Source: JBFWNZ01 sp050250795
Lineage (GTDB): Bacteria > Pseudomonadota > Alphaproteobacteria > UBA8366
Direction of reading: 5' to 3'
Assembly: GCA_050250795.1 (NCBI GenBank)
Contig: JBFWNZ010000193.1
Location: 1-7,160 of the forward strand
DNA: 7,160 bases
Below, piece after piece: positions 5,244 to 7,160 of this stretch (positions are counted from its first letter, which is position 1; each line of letters starts with the position of its first letter). A program made the translations under genes and the position numbers. The notes under the pieces were generated by a model, which was not told where the DNA came from, ran no database searches, and was given only the letters and a program-made list of their open reading frames with translations.

Positions 5244-6044
5244 ATGGACAAGAACAGGATCGCCAAGGCCGCCGATGCGGTCATCGCGGCGCGCGACGGG
5301 GCGGCGCGCATGACCCTGCCGCTGCCGGGCGGCTTGCCGCCGGCGGACATCGCCGAGGCCTATGCCATCCAGGACGCCGTGCTGGAGCGTTATCTCGCGA
5401 TGCGGCCGGGCCGCAGGATCGGCGGCTGGAAGATCGCGCTGACCACGCCGACCATGCAGAGCATGTGCAAGATCGATCACCCCGGCGAGGGCGCGATCTT
5501 CTCCGACCGCATCCAGAACACGCATGGCTCCTGCCGCGCCGACCGCTTCAGCCATCTCGGCGGCGAGAGCGAAATCGCCGTGCGGCTGGGCGCCGATCTG
5601 CCGGCCGGCGGCGCGCCCTGGACGGCCGAAAGCGTCGCGCCGCATGTCGCCGCGCTGATGGCGGCGATCGAGATCGTGGACGACCGCCATTGTCCCTACG
5701 GCGAGATCAGCGGCGGCCAGTTGATCGCCGAGAATGCCTTCAATTACGGCATCATCCTGGGGCGGCCGGTCGAGGACTGGCGCGGTCTCGATCTCGCCAA
5801 TCTCAAGGGCCGGATGCTGGTCGACGGCCAGCCGGTGGGCGAGGGGCGCGGGTCCGATGCGCTGGGCCATCCTCTGGCGGCCGTCGCCTGGGCGGCGAAC
5901 GCGCTCAATGCGCGCGGGCGCATGCTGGAGAAGGGACAGGTGGTGATGACCGGCAGCCTCGTCCGCACCTGCTGGCTCAGCCAGGGCCAGACGATGGAAA
6001 CCGAGATCGAGGGGCTGGGTCGCGCCAAGCTCTGGGTGATCTAG
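5244..6044 (+). CDS. 2-keto-4-pentenoate hydratase / fumarylacetoacetate hydrolase-family protein
   Basis: A 266-aa protein of the hydratase branch of the fumarylacetoacetate hydrolase superfamily. These cytosolic, divalent-metal enzymes add water to 2-hydroxy-dienoates in meta-cleavage and related pathways (MhpD, HpaH, XylJ types). The probable metal ligands are Glu108 and Glu110 in GGESEIAVRLG and Glu143 in AIEIVDDR, matching the Glu-x-Glu ... Glu pattern of MhpD. IGGWKIALT carries the likely catalytic Lys63. GQLIAENAFNYG (158-169) and GQVVMTGSLV (231-240) are further family blocks. Length matches HpaH (about 267) and MhpD (about 269), so a C5 versus C7 substrate cannot be decided. The gene is divergent from ubiX. 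Its stop overlaps the stop of the convergent TRAP gene within CTAG. A 4-oxalocrotonate decarboxylase role is an alternative, since that enzyme belongs to the same family. Confidence 0.88.
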   Translation: MDKNRIAKAADAVIAARDGAARMTLPLPGGLPPADIAEAYAIQDAVLERYLAMRPGRRIGGWKIALTTPTMQSMCKIDHPGEGAIFSDRIQNTHGSCRADRFSHLGGESEIAVRLGADLPAGGAPWTAESVAPHVAALMAAIEIVDDRHCPYGEISGGQLIAENAFNYGIILGRPVEDWRGLDLANLKGRMLVDGQPVGEGRGSDALGHPLAAVAWAANALNARGRMLEKGQVVMTGSLVRTCWLSQGQTMETEIEGLGRAKLWVI

Positions 6045-7081
6045 CGGACCCGGGGCTTCTCGGCCTCGGCGATGGCCGCGCGGAACGCGTCCAGCAACGA
6101 GACTCCGTCCGGACCCAGCTTTTCGGCAATGAAGGCCGCCATGGTCGGCTGCGCCTTGGCGCGAAACGCCGCGATCTCGGATTCGGACAGTTCGTGAACC
6201 TTCAGCCGGCGGGCCAGGGCATTGAGTCCCGCACCGGCGGCATCCTTGTCGCGCGCCAGCTTGCGGCTCGCCTCGATGCCCGCGCGCGCGGCCTGCTCCA
6301 CCGCCTGGCGTTGCGCCGCGTCGAGCCCGGCGAGATAGGACGCGTTCGCGACCCAGACATAGGGCGTGTAGAAATGGTTGGTGACGGTGAGGTAGCGCTG
6401 CACCTCGTCCAGCTGCCCGAACCGCACGATCGAGGGCGGGTTCATCTGGCCGTCGGCAACACCCGATTGCAGCGCCGAGTAGAGTTCGCTCCACGCGACG
6501 CTGACCGGCTCTGCACCCAGGCTCCGCAGGAAGGATTGATGGCTGGGAAGCCCCATCGCCCGGATGCGCAGCCCCGCCATTTCGGCCGGCGTCCGCACCG
6601 GATGCTTCGAATTGGTGATCACGAACAGGCCGCCCGTGTCCCCGAACCCCAGCACGGCCATATCCGTGCGGCTCTGGATATCCACCCGCAGCCGGTCGCC
6701 GAACGGTCCGTCGAGCACGCGATACGCATCCTCGATCCCGCGGAACGCGAAGGGATAATCGAGCACGCCGATCAACGGATAGAGCGTCGATAGGCCGCCG
6801 ACCGACGAGATGGCCGACTGGATCACGCCCTTGCGCACCAGTTCGACCACATTCGGATCGTTGCCGAGCTGACCCTCCGGAAATATCTCGACCCGGATAC
6901 CTGTTTCCGAAGCGCTTCCCAGGGCTGCTTTGAAAGCCACGGCCATCGCGGCGGTGCCGTTGTCGGTCGCATCGTTCTTGTTGAGATGGGCGAGATAGAG
7001 CGGCTTGCTGTCGGCGGCCATCGCGGCGGCGCCATGAAGCGTCAGCAGGGCCAGCAGGGCAGCGCGCAGAAGGTGTGGCAT
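6041..7081 (-). CDS. TRAP transporter substrate-binding protein, DctP family
   Basis: A 346-aa periplasmic solute receptor of the DctP family, which captures carboxylates and hands them to a TRAP membrane complex (DctQ/DctM) driven by an ion gradient. The N-terminus is a signal peptide: Arg6, a hydrophobic core (LLRAALLALLTL) and a likely cut near AMA/AD at 22-23. Family features are FPEGQLGND (67-75), the domain crossover LRIRAMG (171-177) with Arg174 at the position that usually pairs with the substrate carboxylate, and VAWSELYSALQSGVADGQMNP (195-215) with conserved Asn214. The start at 7081 gives a proper signal peptide; the frame is open to 7159 but the extension is not signal-like. No typical strong ribosome binding site is visible; AAGTGAG overlaps the end of the preceding gene. 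The membrane subunits are not in the window. The substrate is unknown and is probably an organic or aromatic acid. Confidence 0.92.
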   Translation of the reverse strand: MPHLLRAALLALLTLHGAAAMAADSKPLYLAHLNKNDATDNGTAAMAVAFKAALGSASETGIRVEIFPEGQLGNDPNVVELVRKGVIQSAISSVGGLSTLYPLIGVLDYPFAFRGIEDAYRVLDGPFGDRLRVDIQSRTDMAVLGFGDTGGLFVITNSKHPVRTPAEMAGLRIRAMGLPSHQSFLRSLGAEPVSVAWSELYSALQSGVADGQMNPPSIVRFGQLDEVQRYLTVTNHFYTPYVWVANASYLAGLDAAQRQAVEQAARAGIEASRKLARDKDAAGAGLNALARRLKVHELSESEIAAFRAKAQPTMAAFIAEKLGPDGVSLLDAFRAAIAEAEKPRVR

Positions 7082-7089
7082 CGTCGCGC

Positions 7090-7160
7090 TCACTTCTTGT
7101 CCAGGCGCTCGGCGCCGTCCCAATCGGCCGGCGGCCGGTTTTGCGCATAGTTCTCGCAAC
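7090..7160 (-). CDS. C-terminal end of an unidentified gene upstream of the TRAP receptor
   Basis: A reading frame enters from the window edge on the - strand and ends at TGA (7092-7090), 8 bp before the TRAP start. The visible 22 codons encode a charged tail (starting CENYAQ and ending ERLDKK) and most end in G or C, as in the neighbouring genes. The tight spacing suggests an operon with the TRAP gene, where a transporter subunit or catabolic enzyme would be expected. Too little is visible to name it. Confidence 0.5.
   Translation of the reverse strand, partial: CENYAQNRPPADWDGAERLDKK

Noticed and set aside
5238..7148. Open frame of 636 codons on the - strand across the hydratase and TRAP genes
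   Set aside because: It runs antisense to the hydratase and out of frame with the TRAP gene. Its translation is Arg/Gly/Ala-rich with no recognisable motif, as expected for a shadow frame in GC-rich DNA.
1..7160. CRISPR arrays, tRNA or rRNA genes, insertion sequences, phage genes or attachment sites
   Set aside because: No short regularly spaced repeats, cloverleaf sequences, transposase motifs or terminal inverted repeats were seen. The only large repeats are the tandem genes.

Overview
The window is GC-rich, with codon third positions mostly G or C. Its gene content suggests an alphaproteobacterium: a two-SH3 NlpC/P60 peptidase with the N-terminal style common in that class, a UbiX, and a TRAP-transporter binding protein. 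The class is inferred from family resemblance; there is no rRNA or other marker. The window is densely coding and no stretch over 300 bases lacks a gene.

Left part (1-1898, + strand): three tandem paralogous crotonase-fold genes. The first is cut by the window edge and the other two are complete at 265 aa each. They resemble BadI (2-ketocyclohexanecarboxyl-CoA hydrolase) and the related MenB (dihydroxynaphthoyl-CoA synthase) much more than ordinary enoyl-CoA hydratases. The two complete copies differ at 27 of 265 residues. Two of those differences fall on positions equivalent to MenB/crotonase active-site residues: the oxyanion-hole glycine and the C-terminal tyrosine.

Middle part (1902-5120, - strand, read leftwards): ubiX (flavin prenyltransferase), then a 53-aa lipoprotein, an NAD(P)-dependent aldehyde dehydrogenase of the ketoglutarate-semialdehyde type, and a C40 (NlpC/P60) peptidase. 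The peptidase ends 3 bp from the end of the third paralog, tail to tail.

Right part: divergent from ubiX across 123 bp lies a + strand 2-keto-4-pentenoate hydratase-type enzyme (5244-6044). Its stop codon shares a CTAG palindrome with the stop of a convergent - strand TRAP solute-binding protein (6041-7081). A few bases upstream of that gene, the last 22 codons of another - strand gene appear to run off the window.

Taken together this looks like a catabolic neighbourhood for cyclic or aromatic acids: ring-opening acyl-CoA hydrolases, a keto-acid hydratase, a semialdehyde dehydrogenase, a cofactor enzyme for UbiD-type decarboxylases, and a carboxylate uptake protein. The genes are on different strands and form several transcription units, so a single pathway is an inference. 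The most notable feature is the tandem BadI/MenB-like family with divergent catalytic residues.
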